Of a stretch of 64,000 nucleotides of DNA, positions 48,700 to 61,751 are shown in pieces. Under the pieces are notes generated by a model. That model was not told the DNA's origin, ran no database searches, and worked only from the letters and a program-made list of their open reading frames with translations. Position numbers and translations under genes: made by a program. Every line of letters begins with the position of its first letter. Position 1 is the stretch's first letter. The DNA comes from Heliocybe sulcata (taxonomy: Eukaryota > Basidiomycota > Agaricomycetes > Gloeophyllales > Gloeophyllaceae), in NCBI GenBank assembly GCA_004369045.1, contig ML213524.1, positions 269,667-333,666 on the forward strand, written 5' to 3'.

Positions 48700-51600
48700 A
48701 TGGTACTGAACTTAAAGAGAAAGCTGACTCCAGCAAGTACTTATGCTCCTGCAAAGGTTAGCGCGTTTGGTATGTCGAGGAATGAGGAAGCGTCATCTGA
48801 AGAACTATCTACTATAGAGAAGACAAGTTGATGAACAAGACCAGGAACCTGATAGCGAGCGTGAATCTGGACTCGAAGAGGATGCTGAGAGTTTTGGCGG
48901 ATTTCGCAGCGAGCACGACGAGAGCCCAGCAAGCGATGAAGACAACGGAGGAGGAGAAGAAGAAGACCAGGACGAGGATCAGGCAGAAGATAATGTCTCT
49001 GGTGCACTGGAGGATACTACAGCTGGGAGAAGAAGTGGAAAGCCTGTCAAAACCACTGGCTCAGAGCTCCGGAGTGCCCAGGAGGCACGCGATTTATTCA
49101 TGTCGAGCAGCTTCAAACTTCAGGTATGTGGAATGGGCGTTCTTCGGCCGTATTCGCTTACTGAGATGCCTGTCCAGATTGACGCCCTCCTCCCAAATGT
49201 ACGACCGAAAACATCACGTATCCCACCTCTCGACCGCTTCCTCTTCGCCCTTCACTCCATCTTGACCTCCCTCTCCTCCCATGAGACCCGGCACCCACTG
49301 GACGCTGCTAATGAGCTACGGAAGCAAGGCATTGCAGTCCCTTACCCTGACCCAGCTCCTGGGAAGGAAACAAATTGGAAGGTGGGCTTCGAGAAACCGT
49401 CCGACGTGAACGTAGTCGGGAGCTGGGCAAATAAATGCAGTGTCAAAGGCCAGGATGGCGCAAAGTTTGGTGTCGACTTGGCTGTTGAGATGCCTGCCGT
49501 ACGTCGTCTTCCGTCCATTTCTCGTCGTATATCCTTATTGTCGGTGCAGAGCCTTTTCCAAGAGAAGGACTACATGAACAACAGGTTCTTCCACAAACGG
49601 GCTTACTACCTCGCTTGTATTGCATCAGCGATTCTAGACAAGAAGAGCGGATTGAATGCCACTGTCAGTTATCATTCTACCGCGGGCGACCCGCGACTAA
49701 TCACGCTGATTGTGCTCCCCGTTCAAGGTCAGTAGTGAATTTCTCTTCTCTCTTCTTGTTACTCTAACTCGTAGTCCAGACAAATCCGAGACCGACTTCT
49801 CCCCCTTGAACGCCGAAATTCGCATTCTTGCCACGCTCCCCAGCCCGCCTCCATTCCCTTTACACCGGCTCTCCCCCATGCAATCTAACCTCCGTATATC
49901 CTCCTCCTCCTCTGTGCCAACTCCACTCTACAACAACGCCCTCCTCCTTGCCCTTACACCAAAATCTCACCTCCTCTCCGTATACAATCTCCAGTCCGAG
50001 GTGCCTGCGTTCGCAGGCGCCCTGGCGCTCCTTCGGATATGGGCGAATCAGCGAGGGTACGGCAATGGCAGCAGGCTGTGTGTCCATGGGTTTGAGGGGA
50101 AGGGTACGTGGTGGAAGGGCGTATTGGAGGTGCTGGTCAGGGGTGAGGAGGTGGAGAAGGTGCTCAGGAAGGGGAAGAGGAGGCCGCTTGGGAGGGGATT
50201 GAGCTCATATCAGATGTTTAGAGCTGCACTAGATTTCTTAGGTCAGTGCATCTTCCTGGCGAGGACGGTCTAGTGCCGATAACAATGGGCTTGGGTTAGC
50301 GAAATGTGACTTTGAGAACGAAGTTGTATTTGTGAAGAGTGGGGGAGGGCATCGGGTGAGTAGGATTTCCATGGAGCGCGAAGCATGAAGTTTATCTTAG
50401 CCTAGTATTCACCGGAAGAGTACAGGCAAGGGCATGAAGCTACCTTCGTAGACTCGTCCTCTCCCGTCAATCTTTTGGCAGGTGTCCCGTTATCTTCATT
50501 GGAGATGGTAATGCATTCCTCGTGTGGATCAGTTCATGATGACACTGATCTCTCCTAACATATAGCTGAAACACGACGCACAACTGACGCTTGGCGTCCT
50601 CAACGATTCCACCGCTACAAGCGACGCATTCAGCGAGACCTTCCTCAAAGATCAGCGGAGTGTCCCTAGTCGATTTGACGCGTTTGTTAGGTAGGAAATC
50701 CGCTTCTCAACTCCACTTTGCTGAATTCTCTCGCTATCTACCCTCAGTATCGACCTCTCTTCCGCGAAACTCCCGCAGCTCCCCCCTGACCAACCGTCAA
50801 AATTCACCGCCCTTCTCTCCTCCCTCTCCACGATCCTTCGTCGCGGATTAGGCAGCCGCACCAAAGCCTTCGGCCTCCTGCACCCCTCTTCTCCTGCATA
50901 CCCTCTCACCTCCCCGCACCCTTCCTCACCCACTACAATCGCGATCGGCCTCATCTACAACACCGAGCACGCCTTCAGACTTGTGGAGCACGGGCCAGCA
51001 GTTGATGATCCGGATACGAGTTTCGCTGAGTTTTGGGGTGACAAGGCAGAGTTGAGAAGATTCAAGGATGGCAAGATTGGCCAGAGCGTCGTGTGGGATG
51101 TGCGGAATTCGGATGAAAGGGCGAGTATTCCGGTGAAGGTGGTGGAGTACCTGCTCGACCGACATTTCAGTATCCCTTCGAGGGCGGTGAAGACGTGGCA
51201 GGCGCCTTTTGATTCCCTGTTGAGGGTACCAGAGTCCATCTCTTCGTTGATCCAGCGGGAGGCAGGTGCGGCTGTTGGGTTCAAAGGCGCACTGACTGCA
51301 TTTGACGACCTCGTAAGGACGCTGCGGGGCTCGGAGGACCTTCCTCTCTCGATCCTGAACGTCCACCCCGTCTCGGAATACCTGCGGTACACGAGTGTGT
51401 TCAATCCCCTCCCTGTTCCAGCCGAACTCGCGCCTGCCTTACCCAAGTCCGCTCGCTATGTCCAAGTGATCGAAGTCATCCTCGAGTTCGAGAAATCGGG
51501 TCGGTGGCCGGACGATATCCGTGCAATTCAGAAGATCAAGCTCGCCTTCTTCGAGCGGGTTGCTGCCGCTTTGATGCAGACTCAAAAGTTCCGGCGGGCG

Positions 51601-52967
51601 TCCGTTGTCTTGGGAGACGGAGTTACGAGGAATGAGATACAAGATCAGGCGATCTTGGAGATTGTGACGAATCAGGGATGGGTGTTCTCTGCGCGCATAT
51701 GGCACGACCGTGAAGCCACCCTACTGGGCCGGATATTGAATGAGCGGTCGCATATCTCCAAGACTGTTCGGAAGACGGAGGAGGGACAGGCGAAGGAGCG
51801 GCAGCTTGCACTCGAAGCGCGTGAGGTGTATCTCAGGCGATTTGTCCATGGGCCCAAGCATCATCGGGCCGTTGCAAACATGGCACATCGATTTTCAGCC
51901 TATGCAGGCACTGTCAGGCTTGTGAAGCGGTGGCTGGCGACGCACTGGCTGTTGCATGGGCACATCAGCGAGGAGGTGGTCGAGATTATCTGTGCGAGCG
52001 TCTTTTTAGGTGGGACACAATTTGGTGATGGACCATCTGTGCCAGGGAGCAAAGAGAGAGGTTTCGCGAGGGTTGTGGAATTGTTGGCTGAGTGGAAGAT
52101 TGAAGAGGGGTTGTTTGTGCCGCTGTATGCTGCGAACGGGATGGGATTATCGGAAGGCGAGCAGTCCTCGAAACCGACTGGTGGTACGAATAAAAATGGG
52201 GTGTGGAAGGTCCGGACGGAAGAGGATACGGATGGGGGCATGTGGACAGCGAACGGGCCGGATAGCATAGTTGCTTTTCGGGTCCGTGCTCTGGCGAAAG
52301 CGACTTGGGGTGTATTGCACGGCATGGAGTCAAGAAAGCTAGATGTCAAGGTGCGTCCTCTGGTTCCTCCAGCGAGTCCAACTGGGTCCAAGCCGTTGTC
52401 ACATATTCAGAGCTTATTTGTCCACCCAACCGATGACTACGACTTCTTGATCAATCTTGACAAGAGCATGCTACCAAGGTACTATCAGAACGTCGGTGCT
52501 GATCCCAAGGTTTGGGATAGAAGTGCTACATACGCGAACCTACAGCCTGCAGAAAATGAGCCATTCCGTCCCGGATTTGATCCAGCCCAGTTGTTGTTTG
52601 ACGACCTCCAGGTTCGTCTGCCGCTCCGTTTGGACCGGCCTATACTAAGGACTGCAACGATAGCGGGTTTATCAAGATTCCTTCAAGATATTTCACGACT
52701 GTCTCGGTGGTGACACCTTCGGCGTGGTCTGGGATCCGTCGGTGCGGAAGCCCAGACCCTTTAGGGTATTGGGCGGTTTCTCGAGTGTTCCCGTGAAAAA
52801 GGTATGTGGGCAATGCAAAGCAATCGTAATATCCAGGGACTGACGTCGTCTCAGGATGAGAAGTCTAAAGACAAGGGCATGGTAACGCTCAACGAGGTTG
52901 CTGTCATGGCCGAGATCCAGAGACTTGGTGCGGTCCTGATCAAAAAGATTGTTAATCAATCGTCATG
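48700..52967 (+). CDS. UTP22: Utp22/NRAP, small-subunit processome protein
   Basis: Nucleolar U3 snoRNP-associated protein needed for 18S rRNA maturation; NRAP-family proteins are built of catalytically dead nucleotidyltransferase and partner domains. Exon 1 is MVLNLKRKLTPASTYAPAK. An acidic stretch follows (DEDNGGGEEEDQDEDQAEDN), then IDALLPNVRPKTSRIPPLDR, WKVGFEKPSDVNVVGSWANK, NNRFFHKRAYYLACIASAIL, LRIWANQRGYG, FWGDKAELRRFKDGKIGQSV, VRLVKRWLATHWLLHGHISE, LFVHPTDDYDFLINLDKSML and a last part with GGDTFGVVWDPSVRKPRPFR and LNEVAVMAEIQRLGAVLIKK. The WGDKAELRRFKDG motif is highly characteristic. Introns are few, and one exon alone covers about 1.8 kb. It ends VNQSS, TGA at 52965-52967. Confidence 0.92.
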
Positions 52968-53113
52968 AATGCTGGTGCGGTGAACTCTGCATGTTTAGTA
53001 TCCTCTATGGGATTGTTTATAATCTAATAAGGGGTACATTAGTGTAACAAGTAATAATACAGGTATCAAGAAGTCGAAGACGCGAGTACAGTGTGGTATC
53101 AAGATGCGAGGAG

Positions 53114-55272
53114 TTACAAAAGTGCCGTATCCGACACGATACGGGCGGTGGTTTCAGACCGTGGCTCGATTGAGCATTTGAACGGCAAGGGGGCGCTTCA
53201 TAGACAGCCTCAGCAATCTAGTCCGTGAGCTGATGACTCAGGGCACTCACCAGATGGCCCCTGTGGTGAACTCTGGTTTCACAGGTATCGGCTTGCATTG
53301 ACTGTCAAGGCAAGGGGTGATCCTGAACATAGCTAGGATTGATGCGACGGACATCCAAAGCGTAGCATCCGCCATGTGACGCCCTGCACAGATCCTAGAC
53401 AATTGGCAGATGAGTTACACATCCGTCATTCTCATGAGCGACTTCATACCTTCTGCCGTAGCCGAATGCCGCGAGAGGCTCAGGCGTGTTATTCAAGCCT
53501 TTCCCATCTTCCGTCAGGTAACGTTCGGGCTTGAATGCCATCGGATCCGGGTATACTTCCGAATCGTGCAAAATGGCCCTGAAAACGGTGGGATCCACTG
53601 CGTCAGCTACATGTGCGCGACGTAGCCGATGCGAACATACCAAGTGTTACCGAATACCGCAGTACCCGCAGGGATGAAGTACCCATTGTACACATCGTCC
53701 TCCGTGGTCATGTGCGGCATTCCTACGAGAGCACTCACGTCAATGTCCATTACTCGGACGCCTATTCGCTTGCGCTCACCTGATGGTGTTACAGGGTACC
53801 ATCGCATCACTTCCCGCAATATCGCATCGACATACGGGAGCTGCGGTCTGTCCGTGAATTCGGGGAGCCGCGATCCTATGACGGCGTCCATTTCACGCTG
53901 GGCCTTTTCCTGAATGTCGGGGAAAAGCGTCATAGCCAGGATGAACGAAGCGAGAGACGCCACGGTCTGTTCGGGACTTTAGAATGGTAACGAGACATGT
54001 GCTGTGACTTGACTCACGCTCTCAGCGGCAGCTAAAGTAGGCGGTGTCCTGTCAGATTGCCATGGTCGCCGTCCGGAGAGAACAATTATGACTAACCGGC
54101 GTAGGCCATCCCCGCGCATTGCTTGACGAGTGTCATTTGCTCATCAATGTCACCCTTGTGGTCGATGTTGTTCATTGCAGACGTAACGAAGCAGGGCGAA
54201 GCGGCACCGCGGGCCTGAAGCATAATCCGATTAATGCATGAAATTCGACGAGCGGTAAAAAATGTGCTTACATTTGCGGCAAGCACGGCCTCGAATGGTG
54301 CGTCGCGCATTTCATACAGAGTCTTCTTCCACCGGGCTGCCTTGCGCTTGAACGCAGCCCCGGGCATCCACGCCGGCACGTGTTTCACTGGAATGCATTA
54401 GCACCTCTGTTAATCTGACACCGCAGTAGGACCAACTCACGGATTGGAAGTATGTCAACTAGGAATGCACCTGGCGTGGCAGCCTGCCCCAGGGCCATCA
54501 GGGCCTCCTCAGCAATCTCGATGTAGCGGTCATTCTTTGGCGCGATGTCGATGCCATAGATGACTTTCATGATCGTGCTTGCCGCGTTACTAGTAAAGCA
54601 CCGGCTAAGCAATTACCATAGTCAGGAAACAAGTGGGCTTACTGCTGTAGATGCTCGTGCAGGTTTTCTGGAGAGTCCAGGAGTCGGCGGAGGAGCATGT
54701 GCGTCTGCGTGGCCATCGTCGGCCAGTAGGCACGCGTCGTCGAGGCTTTGAACTGGCTCTCAAACATCCTACGATGCTTGCGCCACGTCTCGCCGTAGCG
54801 CATCATGCCAAATGTCCATCCCCAGCCCATACTAATAGAAAAATACGTGAGTTCCTCCATCCGCTACGAACTATGGAGATATCATACAGGTCATTGATCA
54901 TATGAAGCGGGGTACGGTCAGAGTAGTTCTGCCACCGTTTCTCAAAGAGATCGTCCGCGACTTTCGCCGAGTTGACGAAAATCATGTCTCGTCCCAAGAC
55001 ATTGATGTATACAAGTTTACCTGCGAACCTTTAGCTGCATCGCATCAGCGGAATGAACAGACCGTACCGTATTGTCTAGACCATTTGTGGTATGTCTCGG
55101 TTGCATGTTCAATGTCAAAGTCTTTCAAGTTACCGATGACGGGCAGTGGCTTAGGTCCAGGTGGATAGGGAAGACCCCCGCGACGAGAAGCAAGTTTACG
55201 CCACCTCCTCACTAGAATAACGAAAACGAGGAGGGAGAAAGCAAAAGCAAAAGGAGAGAATACGAGCGGCAT
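53114..55272 (-). CDS. cytochrome P450 monooxygenase
   Basis: Membrane-bound fungal P450. An N-terminal anchor (PFAFAFSLLVFVILVRRW) precedes the hinge LPYPPGPKPLPVIGNLKDFD. The C-helix WxxxR region is YGETWRKHRRMFESQF, and the I-helix equivalent of AGxDT reads AAAESTVASLASFILAM. The ExxR is in VDAILREVMRWYPVTPS, the PERF-like box in FKPERYLTEDG, and the haem loop in FGYGRR joined to ICAGRHMADATLW, with the Cys ligand in ICAGR. The last exon after a 55-base intron gives APLPFKCSIEPRSETTARIV and ends at TAA, 53114-53116. Complete and apparently functional. It resembles mushroom P450s annotated as O-methylsterigmatocystin oxidoreductase-like; the substrate is not deducible. Confidence 0.88.
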
Positions 55273-56412
55273 GGCAGGCCTTCAGTGAAGATATGTGCAG
55301 TTAGGAAACTGCATACGCTGATATATATTCCATGACGGCGGGTGAGACGGTCAGAACATAAGTTTATCACTGCTCGCAGCACCCCGGATCTGAAACTCGC
55401 TCCACACCAACGGGCGTGGCGTTATTGTTACTGAAAACGGTGCGCGCACTTCGCAAATTCGCTCGGAGGAAGCTATACCAAAGGCGCGTCGTAGCTTATT
55501 GTCCCTGGCAAGCGAAGAAGATCGGGCGCAAGATCAGAGACAAGTGACCGAGCAAACTTTGTATGATGCGTATCGCCCCGCTATCGCAACATATGCCTGT
55601 CCAGACTAGAAGATAAGTCCTTATTATTTTTACCAGCGGACAATGAGCTGGCTGGGAAGAGGATTCCGAGCAGCAGCGTCTTCACCGAACACGCTGTCAC
55701 CTCGAGGAACGCTGAGAAGCCGCAGCTTACGTCAGCGAACACCAGAAGCCACTCTCAATTTGGATATGTTGTGGATCCCTGTGTACTTTGCCACCTTCGC
55801 GGCGCAGCGATTTGGATTCTCTTCAAAAAGGTAGCATAAGTCAACGTAAGTGTCGCAACGGCCTGATAACCCTGCCAGCTCAGCATCCGCTCATCGGCCA
55901 GTACGTCCAATTCAAAATATTTCCATCATCAGCCAGAAATTGCACAGAGACAGGGGCACTTCGGGTGTTATGGGTAGTGCCACCATGATTCTTACACGGT
56001 TCAGTGTGGCAGACACAGATATCAGATGAGAGCGGATGTGTGTATATTGCGACCGGTCCGAGTTCAGAAGACCGGCAACTAGCAACGAAGAAGCACCAAT
56101 GTCTCGCAGAGACAAAAAGGTCTCGGGATTCTGCGACGTAGAGGAGCTCAGATGAGCGATGACGGGCTGCCTAGGGAAAGATTAGATCCATGGAAGACCC
56201 AAGCACGAGGGGTATTCTGGGCGATTTCAATTGTCAAGATCTTAGAGACGCCAGTCAATCTTCAGCCTGCGCCGATGTAAAGGCGCCGGACGTCTTCCGC
56301 GCTCTGAGCGGATACACCACGTCACTGTGGCGGAGAGTAGGGAACGGCGGTGTCGTGCGTGTAATCTGGATGATACATTATATTGCCGTGAAAAACACAG
56401 ACTCTCCGACAC
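55273..56412. other. intergenic
   Basis: About 1.1 kb. A TATA-like stretch near 55320-55327 lies about 50 bases upstream of the P450 start and probably serves it. A 63-residue ATG frame at 55643-55834 is unsupported. Otherwise nothing seen. Confidence 0.4.
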
Positions 56413-57644
56413 CTAGACCCTGGCTAGAACTCCCATGTAGAGAATCTGCGACATTGCCACCAAAAACAGGAAAGTCACCCGCCTACTGCGCTGCGAGTGC
56501 GTCACCGTGCCGACCGTCGCAGGGGTGTTGACGATGTCCGGTAACACCACAGAACGCAACGACCGGAGCTATGCAGTCTTCTGTTAGCGCACGTATAGTG
56601 ACAGCAAACCAGACCGCACCATGAATAACGCTGTCGAGCAGAACGCGTAGACGAAGACGAGGAGGTACAGCCACGTCCCCGAGCCCAGTAGCCCTGCGAG
56701 CAAGGTCACAATGACGCTAGACGTAACGCAGGTTAGTTCCGTAGTTGAACTTACGAGAAAATCGCCGGCGTACCCGACGAACTTGTATCCGCCATAGGCG
56801 ATGAGATCTGTGACGGGACTTGATCCCTGGATGTTTAGGAAGTAGCATCCGAGCTTGACAAAGAGGAAATCGAGCAGGACGACGAGGATGGCTTTCCACG
56901 TGGATACGCCCAGGATACGGGGATCAAACCTGGATTGGAGGCCGGCGGTGAAGGCGGACAACAGGACGTATGTGACCATTGCCATTACTATTCCATGCAG
57001 TCAGACCAATCCTACACAGGCGAAAGTCGCTTACATGGGATATACAGGTCGGGACTGTTGACGTCGTCTCGGGGAGACTGCCATTCCGTCGTGCCCTGCT
57101 CCGACCGCCGCACTTTCCTCGTCCAAGGACCATGCCGCCATGGGAAGAGAAGAATGCGTAGCTTATGCATGACATAGTGGTTGGACACATTAAAGTGGTT
57201 CTTCAACGAGCTCAGCGGAATGAGCCCGCCTAACTATCTCCACACGTCAACCCTCCTGGCGTCGCTGCGACTGAGCGGACGACTCACGTTTTTCTGGACA
57301 TACTCCTGCCCTGCTGCCACCGCACTCTGCCCTAGTTGCATACCAAACTGCGCCGTCGCTGGATTCACGCCCCATGCCGATGCAATGTCCGGGATCCCTG
57401 GTCCCTGCGGTCCCGGTATCGGCTGAAAGTGCGGTTGTGAGGCATGGCCTTGTGGCTGGAATTGGGGCGCATAGGCTGCTTGGGCGTATACGGACTGTGG
57501 TGGTACAGCCGTTGGGGGTGAGCTGGTGTAGCGCTGGTAGCCTTGGGGCGAGACTGGCGTGGATGGTGGGTCGGGGATGTATGTCGGGTGCGTGGGCACT
57601 GGGTGCTGCAGTGGTGGGGGTGAACGAGAGTAATAGTTCGCCAT
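56413..57644 (-). CDS. YIF1: Yif1, Yip1-interacting membrane protein
   Basis: Golgi/ER membrane protein that acts with Yip1 in COPII vesicle transport. The N-terminus MANYYSRSPPPLQHPVPTHP and the following Pro/Gln/Ala-rich region are cytosolic and disordered. Next come IASAWGVNPATAQFGMQLGQ and AVAAGQEYVQKNVSR, typical of Yif1, then LKNHFNVSNHYVMHKLRILL. Membrane helices follow: MAMVTYVLLSAFTAGLQSRF, WKAILVVLLDFLFVKLGCYF, VTLLAGLLGSGTWLYLLVFV. The last intron joins TALFM to LRSLRSVVLPD, continuing RRVTFLFLVAMSQILYMGVL and ending ARV, TAG at 56413-56415. The LRSLRSVVLPD join matches the family and supports the splice. Confidence 0.9.
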
Positions 57645-58041
57645 TAGAGTTCTCAGTCGCGTTCGAGACGAGCTTGCTTCAAGCGTGATAGGTTATAATG
57701 GGTCCGTTACAGTCGTGTCGCGCGCAGTATGCGACGTGTCGAGGGTTTCTGTCCAGTCTCTTCACTTTCGCCGTCGAGAGCACCTATAACTCTGAGCAGG
57801 TATTCCTTACACAATAGCCAGAGCTCGTATACCAGAGAGCAGTTGCAGTAGCAGCACTAGTACTGTGCTAGAGCATAACAGTAGTGCGGGAAACAGAGTA
57901 CAGCTTGAGTCCTCGGGGTATGGAAATTGTTTAACGAAAGAGGTAATCTTAGCCAGGACCCCATGCATTTCTCCCACGCAACTCGCTAAAGCAGAGAAGT
58001 TATAAGTGCCAGCTCCGCTGCGGGAAACGTTAACTGAAGCC
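57645..58041. other. divergent promoter region, Yif1/sphingolipid methyltransferase
   Basis: About 400 bases between divergent starts. No clear element recognised. Confidence 0.35.
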
Positions 58042-59864
58042 ATGTCTTCAGTGAAGGTGACGACGACGCCCGCTATCAAAAACCCCCCTCTGGTAGCTCT
58101 CGCAGAAGGGAATGGCTCCTTCAGCAACCTCCACCTCGCCGGTCTCGTGCTCGGCGTACCATGGCTCGTCAAGCGCATGCTGCCCTTGGTCAACCGCGGC
58201 GGATTCAAGACGTATCTGTTCATGGTCGCGCTGCTTGGGATACCTATTACAGTGGCATACTGGACGGTTATGAGTATGTATGGGCCAAGGAAGAATGAGA
58301 AGGTCGCGTTGCCTGGGAAGGACATCGAGGAGTACATTACGATCAAGGATCCCGAGCTGCGTGCGCAGTTCAAAGGCAAGGAGAAAATCCCAATGCAGGT
58401 GTTCCACGACGCGTATTTTGATGGCAAAGCCGAGTTCAACGGTGCGTGCTCCCTTTGACGCGTGTTCTATCTGTTGAAACGCGTCTTGCCTCAGGCGATG
58501 TCTTGGACATCATGGAACAGCGTCATGACTGGGCCAAGATGGTGTTCACTCCAGAACTCTTCAAATACGTCTTCATGCACCTCATCCCGGATGTCATTAG
58601 GCACACCCAGAGCCAGGACGAGGAGCAGGTCCGCGACCACTACGATCGTACGTTTCTGCCCTCGGCTAGTATTTCGGTTGGCCGACCCTGATTACCGCTT
58701 TAGGTGGCGACGACTTCTATGAATGGTAAGCGCCTCGGCCACTGAATCACACCGAGTCGCAACCATGAACGCGATATCGCTAGGTTCCTGGGCCCGAGCA
58801 TGATCTACACGTCCGGTATCGTGCAGGACCTCTCCCGCGAAGAAAGCCTGGAAGAGCTTCAGACAAACAAGCTCACCATCGTCTGCGAGAAGCTCGGCTT
58901 GACACCCGAGGACCGCCTCCTCGACATCGGCTGTGGCTGGGGCTCCCTCGCCGCGTTCTCCGCGAAGAACTACGGCTGCGACGTGACGGGCGTGACCCTC
59001 GCCCGGAACCAGACGAAATTCGGCAACGACAGGATCAAGAACGCGGGCCTCACTCATGACAAGGCCAGGATCCTGTGCACGGACTTCAGGGATGCCCCCG
59101 GCGGCCCCGGGCATTACACCAAGATCGTCTCTTTGGAGATGGCTGAGGTGCGAGCGCAGGCAGTATCATCTTGCGTGTGCTGAGAATGGCCTTTTCAGCA
59201 CGTCGGCATCCGCCGGTATGGCGCCTTCCTGCGCCAGGTATACGACCTGCTCGATGACAACGGCATTTTCCTATTACAAGTCGCAGGCCTCCGCCCGGCA
59301 TGGCAGTACGAGGACCTCATCTGGTGCGTCGCAGCCTCACTGCTTCCCACTGGCTGCTCACTTCCATGCGCAGGGGCCTGTTCATGAACAAGTATGTCTT
59401 CCCTGGTGCCGACGCCAGCTGCTCGCTTGGCTGGGTCGTAAGCCAGGTCGAGAGTGCCGGTTTTGAGGTCAAGAACATCGATGTGTGCGGCGTGCACTAC
59501 TCTGCGACGATCTACCGGTGGTATAAGAACTGGCTATCGAACAAGGATAAGGTTGTTGAGAAGTATGGCGACCGCTGGTACAGGATCTGGGTGTTCTTCC
59601 TCGCGTACTCGGTTATTGCTGCCCGGTACGTGGGTGTGTTGCTGCTTTCCGCCAGTTGTTGACGGATGTGCTGCAGGCAAGGGAGTTCGTCCGTCTTCCA
59701 GCTCACGCTGCACAAGAACCTGAATGCGTTCCCGCGTATTGAGGGTGTTACTAATCACGCTTCCATCCTTGTGAAGCCCCAGAGGGAGATCACGTAAGTC
59801 GTCAACTGCATCACCTTTGTAGCCGGCGGCGCTGATATCCTGCGCTTTTAGGGCTGTCTTCTAA
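58042..59864 (+). CDS. sphingolipid C9-methyltransferase
   Basis: Enzyme of the cyclopropane fatty acid synthase-like family that adds the C9 methyl branch to the sphingoid base of fungal glucosylceramides. N-terminal membrane helices include LHLAGLVLGVPWLVKRMLPL and TYLFMVALLGIPITVAYWTV. Then come DIMEQRHDWAKMVFTPELFK, QVRDHYDRGDDFYEWFLGPS and MIYTSGIVQDLSREESLEEL. The SAM loop is LLDIGCGWGSLAAFSAKNYG, followed by VSLEMAEHVGIRRYGAFLRQ, NKYVFPGADASCSLGWVVSQ and VCGVHYSATIYRWYKNWLSN. A final short exon gives EITAVF with TAA at 59862-59864. The start is ATG at 58042 (MSSVKVTTTPAIKNPPLVAL). It is expected to act after the ceramide steps supported by the ssSPT-like gene at 41370. Confidence 0.92.
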
Positions 59865-60767
59865 GGACAAAATCCCTACAGCCAAGTAAATAAAATTTTC
59901 GGTGGTCGCATATGTGAGTGGGTCTTTCGTCTCTGTGCAGGTTAGTCCTTATATACGCCACGCAGAGAAATGAGGGTCTTATGACGAGTAGGCTGCCGAC
60001 GGCGTTCGGAGGATAGCTTACCAAACGTGAAGTACTTTACGACAATGGCTAATGAAAGTGATGCTGGATACTCCTGTGATTCCTCAGTCCGGGCCATAGG
60101 CGATGACCAAGGCGCGTTTCACATGGGTTCTGGATACACATACGCGAGGTGAGCGGTGAGCTACATATACAAGAGATATACGACAGAGGATATGAATCGG
60201 CGATGGCCAAGGTAAATCATGACCTATATTATGCGTTATTCCCTGATTGCATGCAGCGCTGGTCCGAGTCCTGCACGGCTTCCTCGCCAGCTGAGCGCTC
60301 TGAACAGGAGTCGTCTTCCTTTCCTTCCTCTTTCCTTCCCTTTATGGAAGGAAAATGACCTGTTGCAGCGCCTCCTGCCTTTGGATCGAGTCTTTATTAT
60401 TTGAGGCGATCTTCTTTCTCTTCACGCAAGTACTTCCTCAAGTCACACCCAAACATATATAAAGGTGAACCCCCGTTGCATTCCTGTCCTGCGTCTTTCT
60501 CCCCCTGTTATCTTCTCTAGTACCGAGTACTAGGCGTCTTGCCTTTCCTCCCGTTGGAGCCAAGTGCAGGGGCCATCTTGTTATTCTCAGGCAAGATGTT
60601 TAAAGCTTTCTGGACCATGAAGCTATCAGAGGCTCTGCCTGCTCCTGCTAATGCTAAACACTTCCAGTAACTGAATATATGACTGCCCTGTAAATGTGAC
60701 CCAATATCGGGAAGTCACGGTTGAAATATCCGTGCAATTGGATACATGATTATCTATTTGATATATC
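59865..60767. other. gene-poor stretch left of the assembly gap
   Basis: No recognised gene. A good TATA box (60456-60463) followed by a pyrimidine-rich stretch and an ATG at 60596 opening a 24-residue frame (to 60670) looks like a promoter and leader, but no known protein follows before the gap. It may be part of a gene or repeat cut by the gap. Confidence 0.35.
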
Positions 60768-61397
60768 NNNNNNNNNNNNNNNNNNNNNNNNNNNNNNNNN
60801 NNNNNNNNNNNNNNNNNNNNNNNNNNNNNNNNNNNNNNNNNNNNNNNNNNNNNNNNNNNNNNNNNNNNNNNNNNNNNNNNNNNNNNNNNNNNNNNNNNNN
60901 NNNNNNNNNNNNNNNNNNNNNNNNNNNNNNNNNNNNNNNNNNNNNNNNNNNNNNNNNNNNNNNNNNNNNNNNNNNNNNNNNNNNNNNNNNNNNNNNNNNN
61001 NNNNNNNNNNNNNNNNNNNNNNNNNNNNNNNNNNNNNNNNNNNNNNNNNNNNNNNNNNNNNNNNNNNNNNNNNNNNNNNNNNNNNNNNNNNNNNNNNNNN
61101 NNNNNNNNNNNNNNNNNNNNNNNNNNNNNNNNNNNNNNNNNNNNNNNNNNNNNNNNNNNNNNNNNNNNNNNNNNNNNNNNNNNNNNNNNNNNNNNNNNNN
61201 NNNNNNNNNNNNNNNNNNNNNNNNNNNNNNNNNNNNNNNNNNNNNNNNNNNNNNNNNNNNNNNNNNNNNNNNNNNNNNNNNNNNNNNNNNNNNNNNNNNN
61301 NNNNNNNNNNNNNNNNNNNNNNNNNNNNNNNNNNNNNNNNNNNNNNNNNNNNNNNNNNNNNNNNNNNNNNNNNNNNNNNNNNNNNNNNNNNNNNNNN
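60768..61397. other. assembly gap (630 N)
   Basis: A run of 630 unknown bases. Open frames drawn through it are meaningless. Confidence 1.
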
Positions 61398-61751
61398 ATA
61401 AAAAATAACCTGCCATTTCCGGTGAATATCATATATCAAAGCCCACATCTCAATTTAGGTCGGCGTTTACAGCGATCACGTATATTCGGTTCCCTCCGGT
61501 GAAAGCACCTGTTCCACTCGCTCGGATGCAAATCGTGGCGTGGGAGATAACACGTGGGCTCTCAGTGGCAGACGCACTCAATTCGAGTCAGATAGCCGAC
61601 TCTTCGTCTTTCGATGCTACCCTCATAGTCGACATCTACAATCCCCCATAAGCGGTTTCTAAAGAGACACGATGATCCCTCGAATATAGGCCAACAATCA
61701 GCATTAAACCCTTACGAAGCAACCAAAACACCTCGACACAACTATTGCAAC
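61398..61751. other. region right of the gap, upstream of next gene
   Basis: AT-rich near the gap, then ordinary upstream sequence. The words flanking the gap form a short inverted repeat (see findings). No gene recognised. Confidence 0.35.

Noticed and set aside
55643-55834. 63-residue ATG frame with a short hydrophobic end
   Set aside because: Too short and without homology or neighbouring exons that extend it convincingly.
60456-60670. A repeat-element end or a tiny peptide gene left of the gap
   Set aside because: TATA box and short frame are suggestive, but no second copy, end repeat or family could be seen; left as unassigned.
60626-61448. Long open frames through the N run
   Set aside because: They consist of unknown bases and carry no information.
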